A stretch of DNA of 58,889 nucleotides, from positions 19,426,822-19,485,710 of the forward strand of contig NC_049991.1 of the NCBI RefSeq assembly GCF_000003815.2, written 5' to 3'. The translations under genes were made by a program, and so were the position numbers. How positions within the stretch are numbered: position 1 is the first letter of the stretch; every line of letters begins with the position of its first letter. The notes beneath the pieces were generated by a model, which worked only from the letters and a program-made list of their open reading frames with translations, was not told the DNA's origin and made no database searches. This stretch comes from Branchiostoma floridae. Lineage: Eukaryota > Chordata > Leptocardii > Amphioxiformes > Branchiostomatidae. Positions 1-9,839 of this stretch are shown here, one piece after another.

Positions 1-410
1 AATTGCTGTAAAGCCTTTAACGCAATTATGGAAGTCATTGTCTTTGGCCAAGGAAAAGTAAGGATTGTTGCAAAAATCCTAGCTTTTCTGCTTTGCTCTG
101 AAGTTATAGAAATGTTCTAAACATGATGGTCACATTCAGTACCCACACAGTCAAACAGTTTTTGTAATGCCTGCAAAACGGACTTCCTTATGATGATGGA
201 AAGTACATCGGGTAGCCATTGACATGGTGGTGGGAACTCATTGTTTTTAGTCAAGCAAAAGATAAATACACTAATCAAGATGCTTTATATTGATGATGAA
301 AATACAGTTACAGTTAGTATTGGATATAGGATGTATGACGCTTGTCTCAAAAGCGCCACCTATATCGGCTACATATAGCGGCAAGAAGCAGATCTCCAGT
401 CAGAAGCTCT
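1..410. other. Unannotated AT-rich stretch
   Basis: I see no coding frame, repeat pair or RNA gene here. The sequence is moderately AT-rich and looks unique within the window. Confidence 0.4.
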
Positions 411-705
411 GATGAATGTGTCTGAGACACTGAAACATAAACAAAATTATTACTAATTGATTGTCTAAAAGAATTCTCTTATTTGCTATTAAGTTCTGTG
501 TTCCAGTGGTATTAGCCATATGGTAGAGGAAGCGCTTTCTTTTCTGTATTGGTCCTAGGTTTTGACAGTTAGATGTAGTTTGTTGTTGTTGACTGTGTTT
601 GGTACCGACTTTTAGTTGACTGGAATGTGAGTTGGTTGTATAATGTTTTAGGTAGGCATTATCAAACATAAATTGATTGTGTAAAAGAATTCTCTTATAT
701 GCTTT
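411..705. repeat. Decayed MITE-like repeat fragments
   Basis: Two direct copies of an AATTGATTGT-(C/G)-TAAAAGAATTCTCTTA-type motif lie at about 455-485 and 672-702. The stretch 416-487 resembles the right arm of the palindromic MITE at 41626-41775: GTGTCTGAGA, then an ATTGAAA-like segment, then a GAATTCTC-like end. The open frame covering 400-750 on the minus strand is composed of this repeat and is not a gene. The relationship is distant, so the family assignment is tentative. Confidence 0.35.
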
Positions 706-1165
706 ATTCCAAGACAGCCCAGATGAAACCCTTTTCTGAAAAAAATACATGAAGTATTGTGGTTACACACAGTCTACATTCACAATGCACAGAAACAGCT
801 TCTGTGACACCTGCATACTCGACCTCCGCGGCAATTTGCAGTCATGTGTTGAGGCAAACCCAACATGTGGGGGCAGGGCAAGGCCAGTCTTGGTTTTCCC
901 AGGTAATAACTTCTCTAATATAATCTCATTTTAGCCAATATCATTGTGCTCGACATTTCATCTCGGGAAGCCCTGACCCCGAGAGGGGTGACGGGGCCGA
1001 GAGATGCTCGTAATCGAGATGAAGGAAGAGCGGAAAAACCAGCGCAGGACCGGCTGAACTTTGCGTGGATATTGAGTTTCGTAGTCATCCATCAGCCGGC
1101 TCAACTCGGATCCAACTTTTGTGGAGGAACGAACGGGTCGTGGAAAATCTCCGACTTATGGTAGA
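706..1165. other. Unannotated stretch with short open frames
   Basis: Two open frames (749-934 and 946-1164, plus strand) have no recognisable domain. The first ends near a plausible splice donor (CCCAGGTAATA at about 898-908), but its possible acceptor lacks a good pyrimidine tract, so I do not call an exon. Confidence 0.3.
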
Positions 1166-1507
1166 ACTGATGTTAGGGTCCGGGTGCACAGACAGGGCAG
1201 ATGGTAAAAACAGGAGTTACCAACAAAGTTGCATTTAACCAATGAAGTACGGGACTATGTGATACTAACTCTGAAGTAACTACATGCAGTATGGGACTGA
1301 TAAGTTATATATGCATGTTATTCACAGTTGTTTGGGTGTGAGTGCACATACAAATAGGAAAGAAGAGTCACCAACAATGTTGCCATCAAATTAAGTGTAG
1401 GCTGGGTGATGTCAACTTTTTTTTAGCTTACAAACAAAGAGGAACAAGCAAGTTGTAGAAAAGCTGACAGACTTATGGTTGAGCTGATTTTAGGGTGCAC
1501 AGACAAG

Positions 1508-1792
1508 TTAAAGTTAAAGTTACCCTTACATCTGTGCAGATGCTTTTGGGGTGGCGCCCATCTCCATTTCGAGTAGCCCTTGGGCCACACATGTGCAAGC
1601 CACTACAGCAGGGGGCTGGTCCGCTGGTAGTGATGTGTGTTTAACTTCCATACTCTTTCTCTTTAGTGCTGAGTGCTAAGCAGAGAAAGCAGCATGTACC
1701 ATTTTTAAAGTCTTTGGTATGACCCGGCCGGGGTTCGAACTCACGACCTACCGAATGCAAGGCGAACACTCTAACCACTAGGCCATTGCACC
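1508..1792 (-). mobile_element. tRNA-derived SINE with 14-bp TSD
   Basis: Read on the minus strand, the element starts with a tRNA-like head. Box A is TGGCCTAGTGG (complement of 1775-1785) and box B is GTTCGAACCC (complement of 1731-1740). A tRNA-unrelated body follows, ending in an (ACTTTA)-type tail at 1508-1530. The exact 14-bp duplication GGTGCACAGACAAG lies at 1494-1507 and 1793-1806. Uninterrupted copies of the same target exist in the local array near 1183 and 2096, which confirms the insertion. The head is a polymerase III promoter relic, not a functional tRNA. Diverged relatives lie at about 3700-3990 and 51108-51382. Confidence 0.92.
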
Positions 1793-2149
1793 GGTGCACA
1801 GACAAGGCATACAGAGAAAGAGGAGTTGCCAACAAAGTTGCAAACCAATAAAGTACAGGACTGCAGTATGTGATACCAACTCTGAAGTAACTACATGTAG
1901 TATGGGACTGATCAATTGTATATGCATGTTATTCACAGTTGCTTGGGTGTGAGTGCACGTACAGATGGGAAAGAAGATGCACCAACAATGTTGCCATCCA
2001 ATGAAGTGTAGGCACTTTTTTAAGGCTTAGAAACACAGAGGAACGAGTGGGTCGTAGAATAGCAGACTTATGGAAGAGCTGATGCTAGGGTCCGGGTGCA
2101 CAGACAGAGCAGATGGTAAGAGAGAAGTTGCCAACAAACATGTACAGAC

Positions 2150-2368
2150 CAGGGCTGTCTACAGCTTTAATTTTTTTCTTTCACTCTAATTGTTTCAATG
2201 TTGCTGATTCCTTGTAAAATCTGTCATTTTAAGGTGATGAAAACACATTCTCGTCAACGATATGTACTGAAGTTTAGATTTTTGGGAAGCATGCAGTAAT
2301 ATTTTTGTCAACCCTGACAAGAAAATTTCAGTCCCAGGACGGAGGAACGGGTCCTGGAGACAGCCCTG
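2150..2368. mobile_element. hAT-type MITE with 8-bp TSD
   Basis: The 219-bp element is bounded by CAGGGCTGTCT and its inverted partner AGACAGCCCTG. It is flanked by exact 8-bp duplications GTACAGAC at 2142-2149 and 2369-2376. A CAGGG terminus with an 8-bp duplication is the hAT signature. There is no coding capacity. The same termini bound the larger element at 55842-56316. It sits inside the local repeat array. Confidence 0.9.
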
Positions 2369-2398
2369 GTACAGACTATGTGATACCAACTCTGAAGT

Positions 2399-2640
2399 CG
2401 GCGTCGGGCGTGGTGTAACTGGTAGAGCGTTCGGCTTGGAACCTAGAGATTCTGAGTTTGATGCCCGCTGTGCCCTGCCCCGACGTTGTGCCCTTGGGAA
2501 AGGCACTTTATACGATCTTCCTCACTTCACCCAGGTGTAAAAATGGGTACCTTCTGTCTGTACCGTGGCACTGTTAATATAAGTTACAAAACTTGAGTGC
2601 AGTGCCACATTGTCCTCATCTGTCCGAAAGCAAAATAGAA
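2399..2640 (+). mobile_element. tRNA-derived SINE
   Basis: The head at about 2407-2480 has an A-box-like TGGTGTAACTGG and a B-box-like GAGTTTGATGCCC. The body carries CCCTTGGGAAAGGCACTTTA followed by TCCTCACTTCACCCAGGTG, a central domain also present in the SINEs at 28470-28655 and 35583-35737. It ends in an A-rich tract that abuts the next MITE. I could not define a target duplication, so the boundaries are approximate. Confidence 0.75.
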
Positions 2641-2661
2641 AAAAAACAAAAAAACTCTTAA

Positions 2662-3029
2662 GGCAACACCAATTTAATTTCTTGGTTCACGGATTTTTTC
2701 ATAAAAAATATGGAGAGAGAGGGTGAAATAAAAATAGAAATAAAAATTGTAAAATGGTTGGGGTAAAGGTAACGGCTAATCCAAAACATAAAGAAAAAAA
2801 GTTTTCAGCTTGAAAAAAGTACAAAAACGCTATTATTGTTCAGTAACAGCACCTGTACCCACACTTAAAGGAGCTTATAATATAAAGGCCAATTTGCTAC
2901 ATCAGAGAGTTGGTGAATGGTTTTAGTAAAGGTGAAAATTTGCTGAGTGGTAATTTTTATTTTTATTTTTTTTTTCTAAAAAATAGGAGCGAGCGAATCC
3001 GTGAACCAAGAAATTAAATTGGTGTGGCC
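2662..3029 (+). mobile_element. Harbinger-like MITE, copy A
   Basis: The 368-bp element has long inverted termini. The left end is GGC(A/C)ACACCAATTTAATTTC followed by TTGGTTCACGGATT, and the right end is the mirror image ending GGTGTGGCC. It is flanked by the 3-bp duplication TAA (2659-2661 and 3030-3032). A GGCC terminus with a 3-bp TWA-like target fits PIF/Harbinger, although no transposase is present. Copies lie at 55915-56207 and, inverted, at 56664-57028. Confidence 0.85.
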
Positions 3030-3061
3030 TAAGTCACTAGTTATGGGATTGACAAATGATG

Positions 3062-3480
3062 TAAGCTTAGAAACATAGAGCTGACAATGGTTAGCTAAAT
3101 TGTAAGTGATGGAAAAGAGGAGTTGCCAACGAACCAATGAAGTACAGACTATGTGATGCCAGCTCTGAGGTAACTAGTATGGGGTGACAAATGGTGTAGG
3201 TCTAGAAACATGGAGCTGACAATCATTAGCTAAATTCTAAGTGATGGAAAAGAGGAGTTGCCAACAAAGTTGCAAACCAACAAAGTACAGGTACAGACTT
3301 TGTGATGCCAACTCGGAGGTAACTAGAATAGTATTGGCAAGTTGTGTATGCTTAGAAGCATGGAGCTGACAATCATTAGTGAGAGTGTAAGTGATAAAAA
3401 AAGAGGAGTTGTCAACAAAGTTGCAAACCAACGAAGACTTATGTGATACCAACTCGGAGGTAACTAGTATGGGATTGACG
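3062..3480. repeat. Tandem repeat, three units of about 140 bp
   Basis: The phrase '(a)gcttagaaacatagagctgac' recurs at about 3064, 3201 and 3350. Each copy is followed by 'agaggagttg(c/t)caac' and 'gatgccaactc(g)gaggtaac'. Unit length is 137-149 bp. Confidence 0.75.
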
Positions 3481-3699
3481 AGTTGTGTATATGCATGTTG
3501 TCCACAGTTGTAAAGCCCTTATCGTTACGACAAATGCATCTTTTGGGTGTGAGTGCACATACAGATTGGAGAGAAGAGTTACCAACAATGTTGCCTATGT
3601 ATGCACGCTGTCCTTGGTGCTGAATCAAGTGGTGTAACATGATTGTTGCTGTAACTTGATGTTATCCAGTTTGGAGTGTGTTCAGGCATGGATTTCAAC

Positions 3700-3990
3700 T
3701 GCTGCATTTGCCAAATGGCGGGTACAGTGTTTGCCTTGCATTTGGTAGGTTGTGAGTTTTATCGCCGGTCGGGTCATACCAAGACTTTAGAAATGGTGCA
3801 TGATGCTTTCTCTGCTTAGCAATATGGGAGTTTAACACACACGACAATCAGACAATGAACTTTACCTCTGCTGCAGTGATTGCACAAAAGTTGTGTGGCC
3901 CAGGGATACAGCATTGGAGATGGATGGTGCCCTATGCACAATCTTGTGCAGGAAGAACCTATATGGATATTTATATTTCAGCCATACATA
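3700..3990 (+). mobile_element. Diverged tRNA-SINE copy
   Basis: The segment parallels the SINE at 1508-1792 on the opposite strand. It has a degraded head (TTTGCCTTGCATTTGGTAGG, then GTCGGGTCATACCAAGACTT) followed by the same body landmarks: a run through TGCTTTCTCTGCTTAGCA, GAGTTTAACACACA and CCCTATGCAC. The open frame at 3855-4085 is the SINE body, not a gene. Confidence 0.75.
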
Positions 3991-4213
3991 GTATGGTGAA
4001 ATATATTGTATTCGTAATGTTTCTTTCTTCTTTCTCCTGTCAAATCTTCAAAGTGATTCATCTCCGCCGTTCCTGGACCGAATGACCTGAAATTTGGCAC
4101 AGGGGTAGAATGGGCCAATACCTTGATGCTTTTTCCTCAGTTTTTTCATATCTGCCTCTAAAATGATTTTATTGAGATTTTTTGGTCAATTTTAGACCAA
4201 AACTGTATATTTT

Positions 4214-4760
4214 GGCCCCTGTACCCTGGTATTACAATCAAATGAGCTGAAATTTGACAGAGATGTGCCTTAATAATGCCCCCATATAAATTCGATAACA
4301 CTTTTGGTGTACAGTACAACAAAATGCTTATTTTTGCGATTTTTTGACCAATTTTTGACCAAAAAAGGACACTTTTGGCCCCTGTACCCTGGTATTACAA
4401 CCAAATGAGCTGAAATTTGACAGAGATGTGCCTTGATAATCTCTTCATATAAATTCAATAACACTTTTGGTGTACAGTACAACAAAATGCTTATTTTTGC
4501 GATTTTTTGACCAATTTTTGACCAAAAAAGGACACTTTTGGCTCCTGTACCTTGGTATTGCAACCGAATGAGCTGAAATTTGACACAGATGTGCCTTGAT
4601 AATCCCTTAATATAAATTCAATAACACTTTTGGTGTACAGTGCAACAAAATGCTTATTTATGCGATTTTTGGCCAATTTTTGACCAAAAAAGGACACTTT
4701 TGGCCCCTGTACCCTGGTATTACAATTAAATGACCTGAAATTTGGTATAGATAGGCATTA
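4214..4760. repeat. 163-bp tandem repeat, about 3.3 units
   Basis: Units start at 4214, 4377, 4540 and 4702, each with GGC(C/T)CCTGTACC(C/T)TGGTATT. Spacings are 163, 163 and 162 bp. Each unit carries 'gagctgaaatttgaca' and ends in a GACCAATTTTTGACC tract. The minus-strand open frames spanning 4270-4945 are periodic readings of this repeat. The last unit runs into the roughly 600-bp duplicated block. Confidence 0.9.
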
Positions 4761-6062
4761 GATACTTGGTAACAAGATTCAAGTAAAATTTTTGACATAA
4801 ACAACTTTAAAATGATTAATTTTGGCACTTTTCTGAGGGGAAATTTGTTTTCTTTTGGCCTCCTGACGTGACCTTCCGTGACCCCGCACAGAGCCACACC
4901 TGTGCGCGTCAGCCGGAGAGTTAATTGAATCAAAGACCTAGCCAATCAGCGAAGAGGAGGCCAAAGGCTAATTAATATTCATAAGCGGGGCCTCATGATC
5001 CCGTATATAGCAGTGTTCCCGCCAGTGGGAGCGAAGCCCGCCTAAGGCTCTCGCATTTTAGACTATTCAGAAGGCTTTATATTGTATCAGTTCTTAGGGG
5101 CATATCTATGATAATCGCAGCAGTCACTTAACTTCTCTTCAGGAGTTTAGCGTAACACTATTTCAGGTCAAACCGTCAAAGGCAACTAAAAACAAACTTT
5201 AACGTTACTGAGTTCAACAGTACTTATAACTTGTTATCCGAAGTTGAAACGCTAGCGATGGTATTTTCGCTGCGCTGTTAGCTCCGTGCGACTGTTGTTG
5301 ACGGTCTTATAACGGTATATTTTGCACCCCTGTACCCTGGTATGAGTAACATTTGGTATAGATAGGCATAAGATAGTTGGTAAAATGATCCAAGTAAAAT
5401 TTTTGGCATAAAGTACTGTAAAAGGCTTAATTACAGCACTTTTTTTAGGGGAAATTGGTTTTCTTTCGTTCTCCATGCCATGACCTTTCGGACGTTCACC
5501 CCACAGAGCCGACATCTGCACCTGCGTCTAGCCGGCAGGAAGAGTTAATTCAATTAATGGTTCAGCCAATCAGCGAAGAGGAAAGCGAAGGCTAATTAAT
5601 ATTCATAAGCGGGACCACACAATACGTTAACTTGAAGACTCAGGCCGTACAGACTTCTCGCCAGGATTTTTTCAAAGTGTCGGACAGGGGTCCGGGGGCC
5701 GCCGAATGTCCCTGGCGGGGTCCAGGGGCAGGGCCACTGTGGGGGGGACCCAGGTGGGCGAAGCCCCCCCGGAAGCTCTTGCATTTTAGACTATTGAGAA
5801 GGCTTCTTTTATCAGTTTTTTTAGGGCCATATCTACGATAATCGTAGCAGTCACTTACTTCTCTTCAGCAGTTTGACTTTAGAATATTTCGGGTCAAAGC
5901 TTCAAAGACAACTAAAACCTCATAAACAACAAACTTTACTTAGCTCAACAGTATACAAAAATATTGTACGGGTTGCCATCCTTAGTTGAAGCGCTTATTT
6001 ATAGCGCTAGTATCTTCGCTGCGCCGTTAGCCGCCGTGCGACTTTTGTTGACGGTCTGATAT
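4702..6062. repeat. Tandem duplication of a roughly 600-bp unit
   Basis: Copy 1 is about 4702-5313 and copy 2 about 5325-6062. Shared landmarks in order are GTACCCTGGTAT, TTGGTATAGATAGGCAT, GCCAATCAGCGAAGAGGA, GGCTAATTAATATTCATAAG, a 'cattttagactatt' segment, and GTGCGACT followed by TTGTTGACGGTCT. Copy 2 contains an extra GC-rich tract at about 5625-5775. No open frame runs through either copy. Confidence 0.85.
4942..5010 (+). promoter_or_regulatory. CCAAT / TATA-like motifs
   Basis: A CCAAT box in the context GCCAATCAGCG (4942-4946) lies about 60 bp upstream of TATATAG (5004-5010), separated by a conserved AATTAATATTCATAAGCGGG segment. The CCAAT part and the ATTAATATTCATAAG part are kept in copy 2 (about 5565-5608), but the TATA motif is not. 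The spacing is promoter-like, but no transcript or coding sequence follows, so this is a guess. Confidence 0.25.
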
Positions 6063-6894
6063 CCCTACGTCGCCGCCTCGCTGATATTCCCACGGACATT
6101 TTTCAAGAAAAATACCCAGCAAAAACGCTGTTCTGCGTCAAATTCTATTCTATAAAACATGTGGGACTCAGTGTTACAGTCTAAATATTTTGTAGAAGCA
6201 CCGCTGTAGGAAAGAAGGTCCAAGCAATGTAAAACATCACGTAGCATGAAGTTCGCTGTCAACTGGCACACAGCACATGACTGTTTGAAACTCTAAGTCT
6301 AATCAACAGCCGTGTTTGATTGATAGCCGGCGGTCCTTTGATGAAGTCGGCGAAAGGTGTGTTAGTTAGAAAATCTGCGTTTAGTTTTGATACGTAATTA
6401 TAAGTTAGACAGTGGCGAGAATGATTATTTTCTCATCAATATTTCTCTTCAGAATTATTTGAACTTAATTGTACATCTAAACAATTGGCTTACCTGTGCA
6501 ATGTTTATATGATTAATGATCAGTGTACTGAAATCATGTGTAACGTATGGCTCCTAGTCAATAGATCAGCATTTTCTCTATAGTGACCACCTGTCTATAG
6601 TGGCCACATTTCCTAGTGCTGTTGTTGTTTGACATGAACTTTGAACATTTAAATTGTAAGTAACTTTAAACTGCCAGAGTTTCAGCCCAATAAAACACTC
6701 TCAGCGCCAGGGTATGAACAGACTGACCAGACAGACGAAAATAAATACTCGAACAAGGTTCAATCGTATCTTCCGGGTCTGGCAGGAAGTTGTTAAACTA
6801 AAATAAGAATAGGCTCGATGGCTGATTGCATACAAAGTAAAACAGTTTAACAGTTTTACAGCTTGAAGAAAACAAACGCTCCTACAGTACCTGC
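6063..6894. other. Unannotated stretch
   Basis: No coding or RNA gene is visible. A short tandem CTATAGTG(A/G)CCAC duplication lies at about 6579-6608. Confidence 0.35.
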
Positions 6895-7145
6895 ACCTGC
6901 TTGATAATTATTAAATCGTATGCCCTACTTGAATAAAAAAAGTTCACTGCAATAATAAATGTACCCACATCACAAGGAGCTTATACTTTTTTAAACTTAC
7001 ACCTAGTTATCGTACTGAAAATTGTTAATGACATTACATGAAGTCATTCAACAATTTTCAGTCATGATGAAAATTTTCTGAATGGAAGGTGTGATTATTG
7101 TCATTTTCTGAAAAATAGAAGCAAGCTCTGTTTTTACCTGGAATC
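6895..7145. mobile_element. Strongly diverged Harbinger-like MITE (relative of 2662-3029)
   Basis: Internal landmarks match copy A in order: TGTACCCACA(T/C), AAGGAGCTTATA, GATGAAAATTT(T/G)CTGA(A/G)TGG and TGAAAAATAGAAGC. The conserved terminal GGCCACACC boxes are not recognisable, so the ends are approximate. Confidence 0.45.
7015..7061. repeat. 18-19 bp near-perfect hairpin
   Basis: CTGAAAATTGTTAATGAC (from 7015) pairs with GTCATTCAACAATTTTCAG (ending 7061), with one unpaired base and a loop of about 10 nt. It lies within the decayed MITE. Confidence 0.6.
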
Positions 7146-8121
7146 AATTCACAATACCAGTCCACTTTGGGGGATAATGTACTGTTAATATGATGTTCCA
7201 TTTTTGCGCAGGGGTGATTTGGAACAGTCCAATGTTGCGTGGGAAGGGGTATGGCTGAAATATGCTGTATTTGCTCTTAAGCAAATGTCGGCCTTTCTAG
7301 TTGTCATTTCTTTCCATACGTATAATTTATTGCAAACAGCACTTAAATCTAAACGTTTAAGAAGCATTTTCAGAGAAGGTGATTATTTTGCCAACTTCTG
7401 CACTCTGACTTGGTAGCATACTTAAAGTGGTTGTAAAAAATATGGACATAGTGTTGACACATTGAGTTGCATACAATTGTATCCTACTTTCTTCGGAGTG
7501 TGATTTTTTTTCCTCACATGCCCATGGTGTGACTCTCCCCATGCACATACTTTACACCTTTACACCTGTAAAATAGCAGCCTTTATTGTGCAAAAAGCCG
7601 GCCTGATGGAGACGGATGCAGTGCAAGCTAAGAGGTTAGGTGTTTGAAGGAGTTTGACAGTTATGGATAGCAGGAGACCCGGCACAGTGTCAAGGAGAAC
7701 TTCTGGTCACCAGCACTCACAGCAAACAGAATCAGTTCCCAGCCTTTGTGATAATGCAATAATGCAGAGGACTTTGAGAGTATCCCTTGACCTCCTTACA
7801 GCGTGACTGGCACACTTTGTGTGTATAGTTACAAGTCATCTCTGGTTCAGAGGTTTACCTGTACCGCATCTATCTCTGCCAGAGGGAAAATCAGTCGGCA
7901 CGAAATAAAGTAGGTAAGAAACCAACAGTTGGCACATTTTCACAGCGATAGGGCAGCCTGGCATATCTACAGATACATTGTAGCTCTAGCAGGGTGGTAT
8001 GTCATTGTCAAGTTCTTCCTGTTCGAGTAATTCTTTCTACCTGCCATGATTTTAGAACTTGCCAGTGTTGAAGTTCTTGGCACAATTGCAAAGCTTGAGA
8101 GCCATGGAGATGGAAGTGGAC
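7146..8121. other. Unannotated stretch
   Basis: Open frames at 7185-7548 overlap on both strands and show no domain. No repeat partner was noticed in the window. Confidence 0.3.
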
Positions 8122-8349
8122 AATGCCCTAGTTCACCTTTATCTGTGGGGTGACCTACAATGTATATCCGTTGCTTTCAGAAATGATTATTTAGGGACAT
8201 GAAATCGACGAACGGTAGTTTCGAACTACAATATTTTGAACATATTACAACTTGAAACCACTGTCCGTCCAGTTGATATCACTTGATACCGTGTTGGTAG
8301 CCACAACAAATATAGGTTACCCTGCGGATAAAGGTGACCCAGCATTACA
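8122..8349. mobile_element. Diverged MITE related to 41294-41514
   Basis: The ends are AATGCCCTAGTTCACC-like and GGTGACCCAGCATT-like. Just inside lie GTGACCTACA / GGTTACCCTGCGGATAAAGG, mirroring the better-preserved copy at 41294-41514 (TAACGCTAGTTCACCTTTAT termini). The internal ACCACTGTCCGTCCAGTTGA is shared as ACCACCGTCCGTCGACTTGA. Confidence 0.6.
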
Positions 8350-9305
8350 CTAAAATGTGTGAAAGGAAGCTGAAGGAACTTCTTAAACCATCTCATTTAG
8401 TATTAAAGATTTTGGAGAAAAGATTTAGTCTTCTTATCCTTGACGCAACATCATTTTCATCAACCAAAGTCTTCCAAAGTTCTTTCCAACTCGTAACTTC
8501 AGAACTTGGCAGTCCGCCATCTTTATAGCACAGAAAACATAACAACGCCCCGGCTTTAATGCACCGCCAGATGCTTCGGTAGCCCTTTTATGGCACTTAG
8601 CATTCTGTCAGCACCATCTACTCACCCAAATGCTCTTTGATGCTAGTTTTTTTAGCCATTTAGCCCTGCTCTTGATGCATCTTTCCCATTCTGTTGTCCC
8701 TATGGAGACTACCAAGTCCACAGTAGTGCATTATCTTTGATGGTATAAATCTTGAGGATGCTCGAACTGTGCTTGAATGATACATTGTTATTGAGTCCCG
8801 TCCCATCTTATGTTGTGAGACTAAGAGAGAAACACTTAGCTGATGTGAGGCAAAGTGCTTTTTATGACCAAAACACCCCCAAGGCAGACACAACATTATA
8901 AGAACTATAAGATGACCTTTAAAGTTCAGCCGAGGTTTTCCTGTGCCACAGTAATGATTAATGCTTTGTCATTAGTGGAACATTATGGCAGACAGAGCGC
9001 TGTGAGTTGAAAGTCACATGCAAGTCATACATTTTACAGACTAATTGGGCCATGAAAGTGACATTTTTTAATGATGTCAAACCTGGAAACGTTTGCGCAG
9101 TCGCCTGTCAGCTAAACTAGCCAAGATTTCTTGCCTATTATCATCCAAATTTGATCTGTTACAAAACTGTGAACTCGGCTCAACTTGCTCAGACATTGAC
9201 CTAAGAGATGACGATTAGGCAGACCGCTGCTGGATAAGGAGCAACAAGATATGATGATGATGATCCAAAATTAACATCGCCAGAATATCGTTTAAGAGAT
9301 TCATC
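8350..9305. other. Unannotated stretch
   Basis: No recognisable gene. The minus-strand frame at 8660-8896 has no known domain. The AATTGGGCCATGAAAGTGAC segment near 9040 resembles a segment after 9840, suggesting an old local duplication. Confidence 0.3.
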
Positions 9306-9370
9306 AGTCACGTATGTTCACAGTTAATAGAATTTTTCATCAATCAGTGACTGTTATTAAAGGTAAGCAA

Positions 9371-9470
9371 NNNNNNNNNNNNNNNNNNNNNNNNNNNNNN
9401 NNNNNNNNNNNNNNNNNNNNNNNNNNNNNNNNNNNNNNNNNNNNNNNNNNNNNNNNNNNNNNNNNNNNNN
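9371..9470. other. Assembly gap (100 N)
   Basis: One hundred ambiguous bases. The round length suggests a gap of unknown size. Confidence 0.95.
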
Positions 9471-9497
9471 ACTTGGTTCTCTCTAGAGCTGCGAGAT

Positions 9498-9557
9498 CTA
9501 GGTCAAGATCCATGCAAGTCTTGACCTAGTTCTCGAAACTCTTGCGAGAACTAGGTC
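9498..9557. repeat. Two overlapping perfect hairpins
   Basis: CTAGGTCAAGA (9498-9508) pairs with TCTTGACCTAG (9519-9529). GACCTAGTTCTCG (9523-9535) pairs with CGAGAACTAGGTC (9545-9557). The segment GACCTAG at 9523-9529 belongs to both stems, so the two folds exclude each other. They sit in the loop of the foldback MITE. Confidence 0.8.
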
Positions 9558-9756
9558 ACTCTGTGAGCAAGATGGACTGGATAGCCATCGAAAATTTGGA
9601 GGTACGTTTGCTTACCTTTAATAACAGTCACTGATTGATGAAAAATTCTATTGACTAATATCGCCAGGGACTTAAAAATGACATGGGTATTATACAAATG
9701 TGTGCAGGCATTCCATGCCATGTGCTGGTAATTTGACTGGTTATTGCCAAATCAGG

Positions 9757-9839
9757 CAAGTGGGGTAGGATATGGGCTTGTACTATCGGCACTTTTAACT
9801 TGCCTGGGATAATCCGGCTAATAGACTTGTCCAGTCCTG
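9757..9839. mobile_element. Right end of a decayed hAT MITE
   Basis: The end GACTTGTCCAGTCCTG (to 9839) matches the right terminus of the element at 52034-52372 (AACTTGTCCAACCCTG). Upstream GGCAAGTGGGG and AACTTGCCTGG resemble that family's GGGCAAGT motifs. I could not find the left end. Confidence 0.4.

Larger units (their letters stand above)
1166..3620. repeat. Local degenerate repeat array
   Basis: A family of phrases recurs across this block: 'gggtccgggtgcacagacag', 'gccaacaaagttgcaaacca', 'tatgtgataccaactc' and 'ggtaactagtatggg'. Copies start near 1166, 1807, 2040, 2377, 3062, 3200, 3350 and 3480. Other elements split the array: a SINE at 1508-1792, a hAT MITE at 2150-2368, a SINE at about 2399-2640 and a Harbinger-like MITE at 2662-3029. 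The array therefore predates those insertions and supplies paralogous empty sites for them. Confidence 0.75.
9306..9657. mobile_element. Foldback MITE interrupted by an assembly gap
   Basis: The left arm, about 9323-9370, begins GTTAATAGAATTTTTCATCA and ends at the gap with AAAGGTAAGCAA. The right arm, about 9607-9655, is its reverse complement (TTGCTTACCTTTAATAACAG onward). The same family lies at 34833-35048. The gap (9371-9470) falls inside the palindrome, which is where assemblies commonly fail. Confidence 0.8.

Noticed and set aside
749-934. Open frame with a splice-donor-like end, possible exon
   Set aside because: No recognisable domain, weak acceptor, and no neighbouring exon with matching phase.
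4214-4760. CRISPR-like array
   Set aside because: Units of 163 bp with no short spacers; ordinary eukaryotic tandem repeat.
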